From Homoserinibacter sp. GY 40078 (GTDB taxonomy: Bacteria > Actinomycetota > Actinomycetes > Actinomycetales > Microbacteriaceae): a DNA stretch of 64,000 nucleotides. Every line of letters begins with the position of its first letter. Position 1 is the stretch's first letter. Below the pieces are notes generated by a model. The model did no database searches. It was not told the origin of the DNA and saw nothing but the letters and a program-made list of their open reading frames with translations. Where the stretch lies: contig NZ_VRTZ01000002.1 of assembly GCF_008017545.1 (NCBI RefSeq), positions 310,001-374,000 on the forward strand, written 5' to 3'. Of the stretch, positions 46,404-57,451 are shown piece by piece. The position numbers and the translations under genes were made by a program.

Positions 46404-47659
46404 TCGCCTACCTCGCGACGGCAGGTGTCGCGGCCCTCGTCTCGTTCGCGCTCTCGATGGTCATCTGGAAGCTCTCCACGAGATTCCGGCTCTACCCGAA
46501 GATCCGGGATCGCGACGTCCACACGCGCCCGACGCCGCGGCTCGGTGGGATCGCGATGTTCCTGGGCGTGGTCGCGGCCTTCGGCGTGGGGGCTCTGCTT
46601 CCGGCCCTGGCGATCGCATACTCGCAGCCCGTGCATCTCTGGGGACTGCTCGGGGCGGCGCTCATGATCGTCGCGATCGGCGTGGCCGATGACATCTGGG
46701 ATCTGGACTGGCTCACCAAGCTCGCCGGCCAGATGCTCGCAGCCGCCCTGCTCGCGTGGTCGGGGATCCAGTTCGTCTCGTTCCCCATGCCGGGCGTCGT
46801 GGTCTCTCTCGCTCCGTGGCAATCGCTCGTCATCACGGTGATCGTGATCGTGATCGTGATGAACGCGATCAACTTCATCGACGGACTGAACGGACTCGTC
46901 GCGGGAGTGGCCATCATCGCGAACGGCGCCTTCTCGGTCTACGTGTACCTGATCTCCTACGGGCCGACCGGGCAGAGCGACTACTTCAGCTTCGCCCAGC
47001 TGATCTCCGCCGCCCTCATCGGCGCGTGTCTCGGCTTCCTCCCGCTCAACTGGCATCCGGCGCGGCTCTTCATGGGGGACGCGGGCGCGTTGCTCGTCGG
47101 GCTCCTCATGGCGGCTTCGACGATCGCGGTGACGGGGCAGATCGATCCGGAGGCGCTGAGCGAGACGGTCGGCAGCCCCCGTCAGTTCCTGCCGGCCTTC
47201 ATTCCGCTGCTGCTGCCCTTCGCGATCCTCATCGTGCCGCTGCTCGACTTCGGGCTCGCCGTGATCCGGCGTCTGCGTGCGGGGAAGTCGCCGTTCAGCG
47301 CCGACCGCAAGCACCTCCACCACCGGCTGCTCGACATGGGGCATTCGCAGCTGCATGCCGTTCTGATCCTTTACGCATGGACGGCGGTCGCCTCGATCGG
47401 TGGGCTGCTCTTCCTGTTCATCGACACCTGGTGGGCGGCTATCGCGACGGGAGTCGGCTTGATCGCGTGCACGATCCTCACGCTCGCGCCTCTCAGCCGA
47501 CGCAAGGCGGTCGAGGCGGCTGCACAGAGCGCGCCCGAGCACGGTGACGGCTCGTCGCGCTTCGATCCGCTCGACATCGCCTCGGAGCGCGTCGAGTTCG
47601 CGGATGAGGACTCGCGCGCCGATCTGCGCCACGCCCCCGAGAAGGAGACCCCCGCATGA
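46394..47659 (+). CDS. wecA: Undecaprenyl-phosphate glycosyl-1-phosphate transferase (WecA/MraY family)
   Basis: 421-aa membrane enzyme with about 11 hydrophobic segments that links a sugar-1-phosphate (usually GlcNAc) to undecaprenyl phosphate. Cytoplasmic motifs: VADDIWDLDW (DD), NAINFIDGLNGLVAG, FMGDAGALLVG and HLHHRLLDMGHS, in the usual order. The C-terminal 50 residues are an acidic soluble tail. In mycobacteria the equivalent gene starts arabinogalactan; here it may start teichoic-acid-like or island-made glycan. Confidence 0.92.
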   Translation: MRLIAYLATAGVAALVSFALSMVIWKLSTRFRLYPKIRDRDVHTRPTPRLGGIAMFLGVVAAFGVGALLPALAIAYSQPVHLWGLLGAALMIVAIGVADDIWDLDWLTKLAGQMLAAALLAWSGIQFVSFPMPGVVVSLAPWQSLVITVIVIVIVMNAINFIDGLNGLVAGVAIIANGAFSVYVYLISYGPTGQSDYFSFAQLISAALIGACLGFLPLNWHPARLFMGDAGALLVGLLMAASTIAVTGQIDPEALSETVGSPRQFLPAFIPLLLPFAILIVPLLDFGLAVIRRLRAGKSPFSADRKHLHHRLLDMGHSQLHAVLILYAWTAVASIGGLLFLFIDTWWAAIATGVGLIACTILTLAPLSRRKAVEAAAQSAPEHGDGSSRFDPLDIASERVEFADEDSRADLRHAPEKETPA

Positions 47660-48105
47660 GCGCACCCGCGAATCCGATCCTCGCGACGTCTCTGAAATGG
47701 GGCGGGGCGTTCGCTCTGGCCCTTCTCGTCGTCGCATCCGGCCTGGGGTACCTCTTCGCCGGCCTCCCGGGGCTCTGGGGCGGGCTGCTCGGCGCCGCCC
47801 TCGCGGCGATCTTCCTCGGCCTGACCGCGGGAAGCATCATCCTCGGGCAGCGTCTGACGGTCGACGACCCCGCGAGCCCCCTGTTCTTCGGGGTGGTGCT
47901 CGGCGCCTGGCTCGTGAAGCTCGTCGTGTTCTTCGTCGTGCTGCTCTGGCTCCGGGGCCAGCCGTGGCTCGACCCGTGGGCGTTCTTCCTCGCGGTGATC
48001 GCGGCCGTTCTCGGCTCGCTCGCCATCGACGTTCTGGCCTTCCAGAGGTCGCGGATGCCCTATGTGGATGTCGAACTGCCGGACGAACGGCCTCCAGACA
48101 AGTAA
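47656..48105 (+). CDS. atpI: AtpI-like membrane protein
   Basis: 149-aa protein with four hydrophobic segments (residues 13-35, 40-62, 75-100, 108-128) and a charged C-terminus. Position immediately before the ATP synthase genes is that of AtpI, an assembly helper of the c-ring in other bacteria. Sequence similarity is low as usual for AtpI, so the call rests on position, size and topology. Overlaps wecA by four bases. Confidence 0.65.
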   Translation: MSAPANPILATSLKWGGAFALALLVVASGLGYLFAGLPGLWGGLLGAALAAIFLGLTAGSIILGQRLTVDDPASPLFFGVVLGAWLVKLVVFFVVLLWLRGQPWLDPWAFFLAVIAAVLGSLAIDVLAFQRSRMPYVDVELPDERPPDK

Positions 48106-48112
48106 GGTCGTC

Positions 48113-48140
48113 CTGACCGCCCCTTCTGCCCTGCTAAGGT
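48113..48140 (+). promoter_or_regulatory. Candidate promoter of the atp operon
   Basis: CTGACC (-35) and TAAGGT (-10) with 16 nt between, in the 80-nt gap before atpB. GGTTGA-GG-TCAACC (48138-48151) forms a short inverted repeat over the expected transcription start. Confidence 0.4.
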
Positions 48141-48185
48141 TGAGGTCAACCCCATTCCATCGCCGCGTGCACGCACGCCCCGAGT

Positions 48186-49022
48186 TTGGAGTCAGCGCTG
48201 CTAGCTTCCGCCCTCGCCCCCGTGGTTCGGTTCACTGACGACACCGACGGCGGATTCCACGGCCCGTCGCTCGAAGAGTTCTTCCCGCCTGCGATCTTCT
48301 TCGAAGGCACGCCCTTCGAGTTGAACCGGATCATGCTGATCCGCATCCTCGTCACGATCCTCCTCATCGTGTGGCTTGTCATCGCCACGCGCCGCATGCG
48401 GATCGTGCCCACGCGCTTCCAGGCGGCGAACGAGTTCCTGCTCGGATTCGTGCGTAACAACATCGTCGTCGAGACGTTGGGCGAGAAGGACGGCAAGCGG
48501 TTCATGGCGCCGCTCATGACGATGTTCTTCCTCATCCTCGGTCTCAACCTCACAGGTGTGATCCCGTTCCTGAACATCGCGGGCACGTCCGTCATCGGCA
48601 CGCCGTTGGTACTCGCCATCGTTTCCTACGTGATGTTCATCTACGCCGGCATCAAGAAGAACGGCGGACGCTTCTTCAAGAACTCGCTCTTCCCGAGCGG
48701 CGTGCCGTGGTTCCTGTACATCATCGTCACGCCGATCGAGCTCATCTCGACCTTCGTGCTCCGGCCCGTCACTCTGACGCTCCGACTCCTCATGAACATG
48801 GTCGCGGGCCACATGCTGCTCGTGCTGTGTTTCTCGGCCACTCAGTTCTTCTTCTTCACAGTCCTCGCCGACGGCAACCTCATCGGGCTGCTCGGCATCG
48901 GCTCGTTCGCCTTCGGCGCGGTCTTCACGCTCTTCGAGCTCCTGGTCGCCGTGCTGCAGGCCTACGTCTTCACATTCCTCGCCGCCGTCTACATCCAGCT
49001 CGCGCTGGCGGACGAGCACTGA
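48186..49022 (+). CDS. atpB: ATP synthase F0 subunit a
   Basis: About 278-aa membrane subunit forming the proton half-channels. The essential Arg is in RPVTLTLRLLMNMVAGH near residue 200; about six hydrophobic segments. The start is uncertain: TTG at 48186 gives this length, a CTG at 48198 lies 6 nt after GGAG (48188-48191), and GTG at 48222 would give MVRFTDDTDGGFHGPS. The conserved block begins at VRFTDDTDGGFHGPS. Confidence 0.93.
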   Translation: MESALLASALAPVVRFTDDTDGGFHGPSLEEFFPPAIFFEGTPFELNRIMLIRILVTILLIVWLVIATRRMRIVPTRFQAANEFLLGFVRNNIVVETLGEKDGKRFMAPLMTMFFLILGLNLTGVIPFLNIAGTSVIGTPLVLAIVSYVMFIYAGIKKNGGRFFKNSLFPSGVPWFLYIIVTPIELISTFVLRPVTLTLRLLMNMVAGHMLLVLCFSATQFFFFTVLADGNLIGLLGIGSFAFGAVFTLFELLVAVLQAYVFTFLAAVYIQLALADEH

Positions 49023-49304
<282 letters not shown>

Positions 49305-49335
49305 TCCGCGTCCCCACCCACTGAAGGAGGTCGGG

Positions 49336-49887
49336 ATGCTGCCCGCAGCCCTCGACGTACGTACGGAAGATGTCAACCCGCTGATTCCAGCGCCCTATGA
49401 CATCCTCTGGTCGGCGGTTATCTTCGTCGCTCTGCTCATCGTCGTCGCCGTGTACGTCGTTCCTCGCCTGAACAAGGCGCTCGACGCACGGTCGGCGGCC
49501 ATCGAGGGCGGCCTGAAGAAGGCCGAGGAGGCCCAGGCCGCCGCTGCCGCCGCTCGCGACGAGTACAACGCGCAGCTCGCAGAGGCACGTGCGGAAGCCG
49601 CGCGTATTCGCGAGCAGGCGCGCTCCGACGGGCAGGCGATCCTCGCCGAACTCAAGGAGCAGGCGCAGATCGAGGCCGCTCGCGTCACGGCGAGCGCTCA
49701 GGCGCAGATCGAGGCCGAGCGCGCGGCTGCGCTGGTCTCCCTGCGTGCCGAGGTCGGCTCCCTCGCGCTCGACCTCGCGTCGGGCGTCATCGGAGAGACT
49801 CTCTCGGACGACAAGAAGGCGAAGTCGCTCGTCGACCGTTTCCTCGCCGACCTCGAGGCCGACGAGAAGGCGAAGGCGGGCAAGTAG
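49336..49887 (+). CDS. atpF: ATP synthase F0 subunit b
   Basis: 183-aa peripheral-stalk subunit: one membrane helix (residues 25-45) and a long charged Ala/Glu-rich helix to about 150. AGGAGGT, a perfect ribosome site, lies 7 nt before the ATG, the strongest in this operon. Not fused to delta as it is in mycobacteria. Confidence 0.93.
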   Translation: MLPAALDVRTEDVNPLIPAPYDILWSAVIFVALLIVVAVYVVPRLNKALDARSAAIEGGLKKAEEAQAAAAAARDEYNAQLAEARAEAARIREQARSDGQAILAELKEQAQIEAARVTASAQAQIEAERAAALVSLRAEVGSLALDLASGVIGETLSDDKKAKSLVDRFLADLEADEKAKAGK

Positions 49888-50679
49888 ATGGGTTCGGCGT
49901 CACGCGAGGCCCTCGAGGCGGCGAAGCGGAGGCTCGCCGCTGCGCAGGGTGTGACCCTGGCGACGGGTGAGCAGCTTCTGGCTGCGAGTCGTGCGATCGA
50001 CTCCTCGATCCAGTTGCGTTCCGTGCTCGTCGACTCGTCCGTCCCCGCCGACCGCAAGGCAGGGCTTCTCGCGAGCATCTTCGTGGGGCTCGACTCTGCC
50101 GCCGCGGCACTGCTCGACTCGATGGCCGGAGCCCGGTGGTCGAGCGCCGACGAGCTCGTCGCGGGCATCGAAGAGATCGGCATCCGGGCCGTCGCGACGG
50201 CATCGGGCGCGAAGGCCGGCATCGAAGATGAGATCTTCGCCTTTGGCCGTGCGGTCACCTCGGATCACGAGCTCGAACTCGCTGTCGGGAGCAAGCTCGG
50301 CGCGGCCGAAGACAAGGCCGCTCTGGTCGACGCGCTCTTGGCGGGCAAGTCGTCGCCGTCGACCCTGGTGATCATCCGTCATCTGGTGCAGAGTGCGCGC
50401 GGCCGTCGTATCGGGCAGATGCTCGCGGCAGCCGCGGGTGTCGTGGCGGACGCGCATGGCGCGACGGTTGCGACCGTCACCTCTGCGGTGCCGTTGAACG
50501 CGGCGCAGCTGAGCACCCTCGAGTCGGCGCTCGGCGCCCGCTACAACAGCACACTTCGCATCAACCTCATCATCGACCCCACCATCGTGGGCGGCCTGCG
50601 CGTGCAGATCGGAGACGACGTCATCGACGGCACCGTCGCCTCGCGCCTCGCCGACCTCCGCATCCGACTGGCCGGCTGA
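49888..50679 (+). CDS. atpH: ATP synthase F1 subunit delta
   Basis: 263-aa stalk subunit joining F1 to subunit b. Longer than the 177-aa E. coli delta because of an actinobacterial insert; the C-terminal [18 protein letters not shown] and [22 protein letters not shown] are conserved. The ATG follows the atpF stop with no gap. Confidence 0.92.
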   Translation: MGSASREALEAAKRRLAAAQGVTLATGEQLLAASRAIDSSIQLRSVLVDSSVPADRKAGLLASIFVGLDSAAAALLDSMAGARWSSADELVAGIEEIGIRAVATASGAKAGIEDEIFAFGRAVTSDHELELAVGSKLGAAEDKAALVDALLAGKSSPSTLVIIRHLVQSARGRRIGQMLAAAAGVVADAHGATVATVTSAVPLNAAQLSTLESALGARYNSTLRINLIIDPTIVGGLRVQIGDDVIDGTVASRLADLRIRLAG

Positions 50680-50705
50680 CCCGGCGCCCACTCCAAGGAA
50701 GAGAC

Positions 50706-52343
<1,638 letters not shown>

Positions 52344-52396
52344 TCCGCTGACGCGGACCACGCCCTCAACGATCACACCGACAGGAAGAGAACGAC

Positions 52397-53293
52397 ATGG
52401 GAGCCCAGCTTCGGGTCTACCGGCAGAAGATTCGCTCTGCCCAGACGACCAAGAAGATCACCCGTGCCATGGAGCTCATCGCGGCCAGCCGCATCCAGAA
52501 GGCGCTTCAGCGGGTCGCGGCCTCGGCGCCGTACGCGCGCGCTGTGACCCGCGCTGTCTCGGCGGTCGCGACCCACTCGAACGTGAGCCACGTGCTCACG
52601 ACCGAGCCGGAGAACCTGCGTCGCGCAGCGGTCGTCGTCTTCACGTCGGATCGCGGCCTGGCCGGTGCGTTCAATGCCAACGTGCTTCGCGCGAGCGAAG
52701 AGCTGACCGCCCTGCTCACCAGCCAGGGCAAGGAGGTCGTCCACTACGTGGTCGGCCGTCGCGGGATCAGCTACTTCAACTTCCGCAAGCGCACGCCCGA
52801 GCGAACCTGGACCGGCGACACCGACACCCCCGGCTTCGAGACCGCTCGTGAGATCGGCGACGAGGTCGTTGCGCGTTTCGTGCAGTCGACCGACGAAGGC
52901 GGTGTCGACGAGATCCACGTCGTCTACAACCGGTTCGTGTCGATGCTCACGCAGGAGCCGGAAGTCGTCCGTCTGCTCCCGCTTGAGGTCGTCGAGGGCG
53001 TCGACGAGCCCGGTGCCGAGATCTTCCCGCTCTACGAGTTCGAACCGGAGCCGGAGCAGGTGCTCGACGCTCTGCTTCCCGTGTACATACAGAGCCGGAT
53101 CTTCAACGCGCTGCTGCAGTCGGCCGCGTCGAAGCAGGCTGCGACCCAGAAGGCGATGAAGGCGGCGAGCGACAACGCCGACAAGCTCATCCGCGACTAC
53201 ACCCGTCTCGCGAACAATGCGCGCCAGGCGGAGATCACCCAGCAGATTTCCGAGATCGTGGGCGGCGCAGACGCCCTCGGCTCGGCGAAGTAA
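52397..53293 (+). CDS. atpG: ATP synthase F1 subunit gamma
   Basis: 298-aa central rotor. N-terminal [25 protein letters not shown] and C-terminal [37 protein letters not shown] in two long helices, as in all gammas. AGGAAG before the ATG. Full length. Confidence 0.96.
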   Translation: MGAQLRVYRQKIRSAQTTKKITRAMELIAASRIQKALQRVAASAPYARAVTRAVSAVATHSNVSHVLTTEPENLRRAAVVVFTSDRGLAGAFNANVLRASEELTALLTSQGKEVVHYVVGRRGISYFNFRKRTPERTWTGDTDTPGFETAREIGDEVVARFVQSTDEGGVDEIHVVYNRFVSMLTQEPEVVRLLPLEVVEGVDEPGAEIFPLYEFEPEPEQVLDALLPVYIQSRIFNALLQSAASKQAATQKAMKAASDNADKLIRDYTRLANNARQAEITQQISEIVGGADALGSAK

Positions 53294-54775
<1,482 letters not shown>

Positions 54776-54777
54776 TC

Positions 54778-55035
54778 ATGGCGCTCAACGTCGCCGTCGT
54801 CTCGGCTGAGCGCGAGTTGTGGTCGGGTGAGGCCACCCAGGTGGTCGCCCGCACCACCGAGGGCGAGATCGGTGTGCTCAGCGGGCACGAGCCGATCCTC
54901 GCCGTCCTCGCGCCGGGGGAGTCGCGGGTCACCGCGCTCGACGGCAGCGTCGTGACGGCACGCGTGGAAGACGGCTTCCTGTCGGTTCAGGGCGACACCG
55001 TGACGATCGTGGCGGGCACCGCTGAGCTGGTCTGA
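54778..55035 (+). CDS. atpC: ATP synthase F1 subunit epsilon, short form
   Basis: 85-aa protein with only the N-terminal beta-sandwich (LNVAVVSAERELWSGEATQVV ... VQGDTVTIVAGTAELV). The two C-terminal helices that inhibit ATP hydrolysis in longer epsilons (E. coli 139 aa) are absent. Short forms are known in Microbacteriaceae-like actinobacteria. It begins two bases after the atpD stop. Confidence 0.93.
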   Translation: MALNVAVVSAERELWSGEATQVVARTTEGEIGVLSGHEPILAVLAPGESRVTALDGSVVTARVEDGFLSVQGDTVTIVAGTAELV

Positions 55036-55044
55036 CTCGGGTTC

Positions 55045-55062
55045 GTCCGCCGAGCGGCGGGC
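55045..55062 (+). terminator. Hairpin after the atp operon
   Basis: GTCCGCC-GAGC-GGCGGGC, a 7-base stem with one G-T pair, 9 nt after the atpC stop. No T-tract; a candidate for ending the operon. Confidence 0.4.
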
Positions 55063-55071
55063 CGGGCTGAT

Positions 55072-55077
55072 TAGGGT
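55072..55077 (+). promoter_or_regulatory. -10 box TAGGGT, leaderless start
   Basis: TAGGGT followed by 6 nt and the ATG at 55084, which is why this ATG is preferred to the GTG at 55078. Confidence 0.45.
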
Positions 55078-55083
55078 GTGTCC

Positions 55084-55605
55084 ATGCTGATCGTGATGGC
55101 GGGGCTCCCCGCAGCGGGCAAGTCGACGATCGCCGAGGTCGTCGGCAACCGTTGTGGCATCCCGGTGATCTCCGTCGACCCGATTGAGACGGCGATCCTC
55201 TCGGCAGGGATAGACGCCGATCAGCCGACCGGCCTGGCCGCATACCTCGTCGCCGATGCGTTCGCCGATGCCGTTCTCGGCGGTGGCGGGAGCATCATCG
55301 TCGACGCGGTGAATGCGGTGAGCCCCGCTCGGGAGCAGTGGTTGAAGCTGGCCGAGCGTCGCTCAGCCGACATCCGGTTCATCGAGGTGGTGTGCTCCGA
55401 TCAACAACTGCATCGGGAGCGTATCGAGGCGCGCGCTGCGCGGCTCGCGGAGACCGCCCTTCCTGGTGCGTTCGCGGTCGAGCAGAGCCTCGACGAGTGG
55501 GAGGACTGGAGCGGCCCGAGTGGAGCGATCGCACGGATCACTCTCGACTCGATCGACGCCCTCGGCGTGAATGTGGAACGCGCGCTCGCGTTCCTCGACC
55601 GCTGA
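55084..55605 (+). CDS. AAA / P-loop kinase-like protein
   Basis: 173-aa cytosolic P-loop protein. Walker A MAGLPAAGKST at residues 5-15; IIVDAVNAV near 75 is the Walker B-type strand, and RERIEARAAR a lid-like Arg/Glu stretch near 115. It resembles the zeta-toxin/chloramphenicol phosphotransferase/gluconate kinase-like AAA_33 group. Substrate unknown; no antitoxin gene adjoins it. It stops 1 nt before the yaaA GTG. Confidence 0.75.
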   Translation: MLIVMAGLPAAGKSTIAEVVGNRCGIPVISVDPIETAILSAGIDADQPTGLAAYLVADAFADAVLGGGGSIIVDAVNAVSPAREQWLKLAERRSADIRFIEVVCSDQQLHRERIEARAARLAETALPGAFAVEQSLDEWEDWSGPSGAIARITLDSIDALGVNVERALAFLDR

Positions 55606-55606
55606 C

Positions 55607-56371
55607 GTGCTGATCCTGCTTCCGCCCTCCGAGACGAAGCGGACGGGTGGGGCGAACGGTTCGCGTCTTGAGCTGGATGCTCTCGCGTTCCCGGCGCTGA
55701 ACACCGCTCGCGTGGAGGCGCTCGATGCGCTCGTCGCGGTGTCGAGTGATCCCGACGCCGCCCGTGCTGCGCTCAAGCTGAGCGCCCGGCAAGCACCGGA
55801 ATCCGAGCGCAACCGCACGCTCTGGACGGCACCGGTGATGCCTTCGATCGATCGCTACGACGGAGTCCTCTTCGATGCGCTCGGCGCGGGGACGCTGCCA
55901 CCCGATGCGCGCGCGTTCGCCCACGCGCATCTCGCGATCTCATCGGCGCTCTTCGGGCTCACGCGGGCGCTCGATCCGATACCCGCGTACCGGATGTCCG
56001 CCGACTCCCGCGTGCCGGGAATCCGACCGAAGCACGCCTGGTCGCACCTCGTCTCGGCCGAGCTCGCCTCGGTGAGCGGGGTGATCCTCGACCTGCGGTC
56101 CGAGGCCTATGCTGCCCTCGGCCCGGCTCCCCGACGCGAGGGGTCGGTGTATGCGCGCGTCGTGACGGACGAGGGCGGGCGCCGCCGGGCGCTCAACCAC
56201 TTCAACAAGGCGGGCAAGGGACGCCTGGTGCGTTCGCTGCTGCTCGCCGGCATCGACCACCCGGACCTGGCGTCGCTGCTCGCGTGGTCTCAATCGACCG
56301 GGATCCGCCTCGAACGCGGCGCTCCCGGCGAGCTCGAACTCGTGGTCGAGGAATCGTCGGCGATCCACTAG
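55607..56371 (+). CDS. yaaA: YaaA family peroxide-stress protein
   Basis: 254-aa DUF328/YaaA protein. LILLPPSETKR near the start, YDGVLFDALGAG near 81, RPKHAWSH near 135 and NHFNKAGKGRLVRSLLL near 197 match the family. In E. coli YaaA lowers free iron and protects DNA under H2O2; DNA binding is known for the fold. GTG start, 1 nt after the kinase-like stop. Confidence 0.87.
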   Translation: MLILLPPSETKRTGGANGSRLELDALAFPALNTARVEALDALVAVSSDPDAARAALKLSARQAPESERNRTLWTAPVMPSIDRYDGVLFDALGAGTLPPDARAFAHAHLAISSALFGLTRALDPIPAYRMSADSRVPGIRPKHAWSHLVSAELASVSGVILDLRSEAYAALGPAPRREGSVYARVVTDEGGRRRALNHFNKAGKGRLVRSLLLAGIDHPDLASLLAWSQSTGIRLERGAPGELELVVEESSAIH

Positions 56372-56414
56372 GCTCGCGACCGAGTACAGCGGCGCGCTGC
56401 ATCCCCCCGAAGGT

Positions 56415-56426
56415 GCGACCGGTCGC
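56415..56426. promoter_or_regulatory. Perfect 12-bp palindrome
   Basis: GCGACCGGTCGC in the 105-nt gap between yaaA and the next gene; may be an operator but could be a chance match in GC-rich DNA. Confidence 0.3.
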
Positions 56427-56437
56427 GACGACGATGC

Positions 56438-56464
56438 CTGTTCTCAGAACCACTACGAGAACAG
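56438..56464 (+). promoter_or_regulatory. Inverted repeat touching the ribosome site
   Basis: CTGTTCTC and GAGAACAG, perfect 8-base arms 11 nt apart; the last two bases (AG) are the first two of the AGGAGG site of the next gene (8 nt before its ATG). As RNA it could hide the ribosome site, as DNA it could be an operator. Confidence 0.5.
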
Positions 56465-56476
56465 GAGGGTGAGGCG

Positions 56477-57451
56477 ATGGCTGCGCGCGACATCGCGCCG
56501 GGCGCATCCGGCGACCCGGGAATCCGCCTCGACGCGTTCGAGAACGTCCCGGAATACGAGGAGCTTCGTTCGGCGATCGCCAATCGAGACTGGGTACAGC
56601 TGGACGACGAGCTCACCCGTTGGGACCCGGACGAGGTCGGGCACGCGATGCTCCTGATGGGGGGCGCGGACAGCATCGGTCCTGATCTGGAGGCCGCGCT
56701 GCTGGTCATCCCGCATTCCACCGCTCTCATCTCGGCGGTTGCGTATCACGGGATCCAGCGCGCCTGGCGGGCACGTAGCAACGCCCCCGGCCAGCAGGTC
56801 ACTCGGGCGCAGTTCGAGGAGTTCTGGCGGATGCTCGATCGCGTCGAGCCGACCCTGATCGAGCTCTGCGCGCGGCATCCGCGCTATGCGCCCGCCTGGG
56901 TCGCGCGAGAGACCACGGCGTTGGGTCTCGAGCTGGGACGTTCAGAAGTTCGGCGACGTTACGACCGCGCGGTCGCCGAGCGTCCTCTGTTCTCCGCGCA
57001 ACTCACCCTCCAGCAGGCTTTGCAACCCAAGTGGGGTGGGAACCTGGACGAAGCAACGACTTTCGCTCGGCAGGCCACCGAGGAGTCCGCGGACGGCTCC
57101 AACTCCGGCGCTCTGATCGCGATGCACCACGTCGAACGCTGGTCGGAGATCGGCGGCGACGACTCGGTGCGCTACATGGCCCGGGACGACGTGCTCGCGG
57201 AGCTGAGATGGGCGGCGGCGCGCTCGGTGCTGCATCCCGCGCACGTCATGAGCCCTCTCGGGGTGCACGCCCACAACATCTTCATGTTCGCCTTCTGGCT
57301 CGGCGGGCACCACCGAGACGCCGCCGGGCACCTCCCATTCATCGGAACTCGAGCCTCGGCAGGGATTTGGACGTATTGGTCGACGGAGCAGGTCGACTTG
57401 AAACGAGCGTGGAAAGAGATCGGCGCTGCGCGTCAGGGGAGCGCCGCATGA
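56477..57451 (+). CDS. Helical protein of unknown function (DUF4034-like impression)
   Basis: 324-aa soluble, mostly helical protein. No signal peptide or membrane segment is seen. Trp-rich charged helices and the block LQPKWGGNLDEATTFARQAT near residue 190 recall DUF4034-type proteins; I am not sure of that. A His-rich turn FWLGGHHRDAAGH is near 278. AGGAGG is 8 nt before the ATG. Overlaps the M16 gene by four bases (ATGA), so the two are made together. Function unknown. Confidence 0.7.
   Translation: MAARDIAPGASGDPGIRLDAFENVPEYEELRSAIANRDWVQLDDELTRWDPDEVGHAMLLMGGADSIGPDLEAALLVIPHSTALISAVAYHGIQRAWRARSNAPGQQVTRAQFEEFWRMLDRVEPTLIELCARHPRYAPAWVARETTALGLELGRSEVRRRYDRAVAERPLFSAQLTLQQALQPKWGGNLDEATTFARQATEESADGSNSGALIAMHHVERWSEIGGDDSVRYMARDDVLAELRWAAARSVLHPAHVMSPLGVHAHNIFMFAFWLGGHHRDAAGHLPFIGTRASAGIWTYWSTEQVDLKRAWKEIGAARQGSAA

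Noticed and set aside
54778-55035. Frameshifted atpC
   Set aside because: No continuation of an epsilon C-terminal domain is found in any frame after 55035; short AtpC is a natural form.
56439-56463. LexA (SOS) box in front of the helical protein gene
   Set aside because: GTTCTCAGAAC resembles half of the pattern, but the actinobacterial CGAAC-N4-GTTCG form is not met; kept only as an unnamed inverted repeat.
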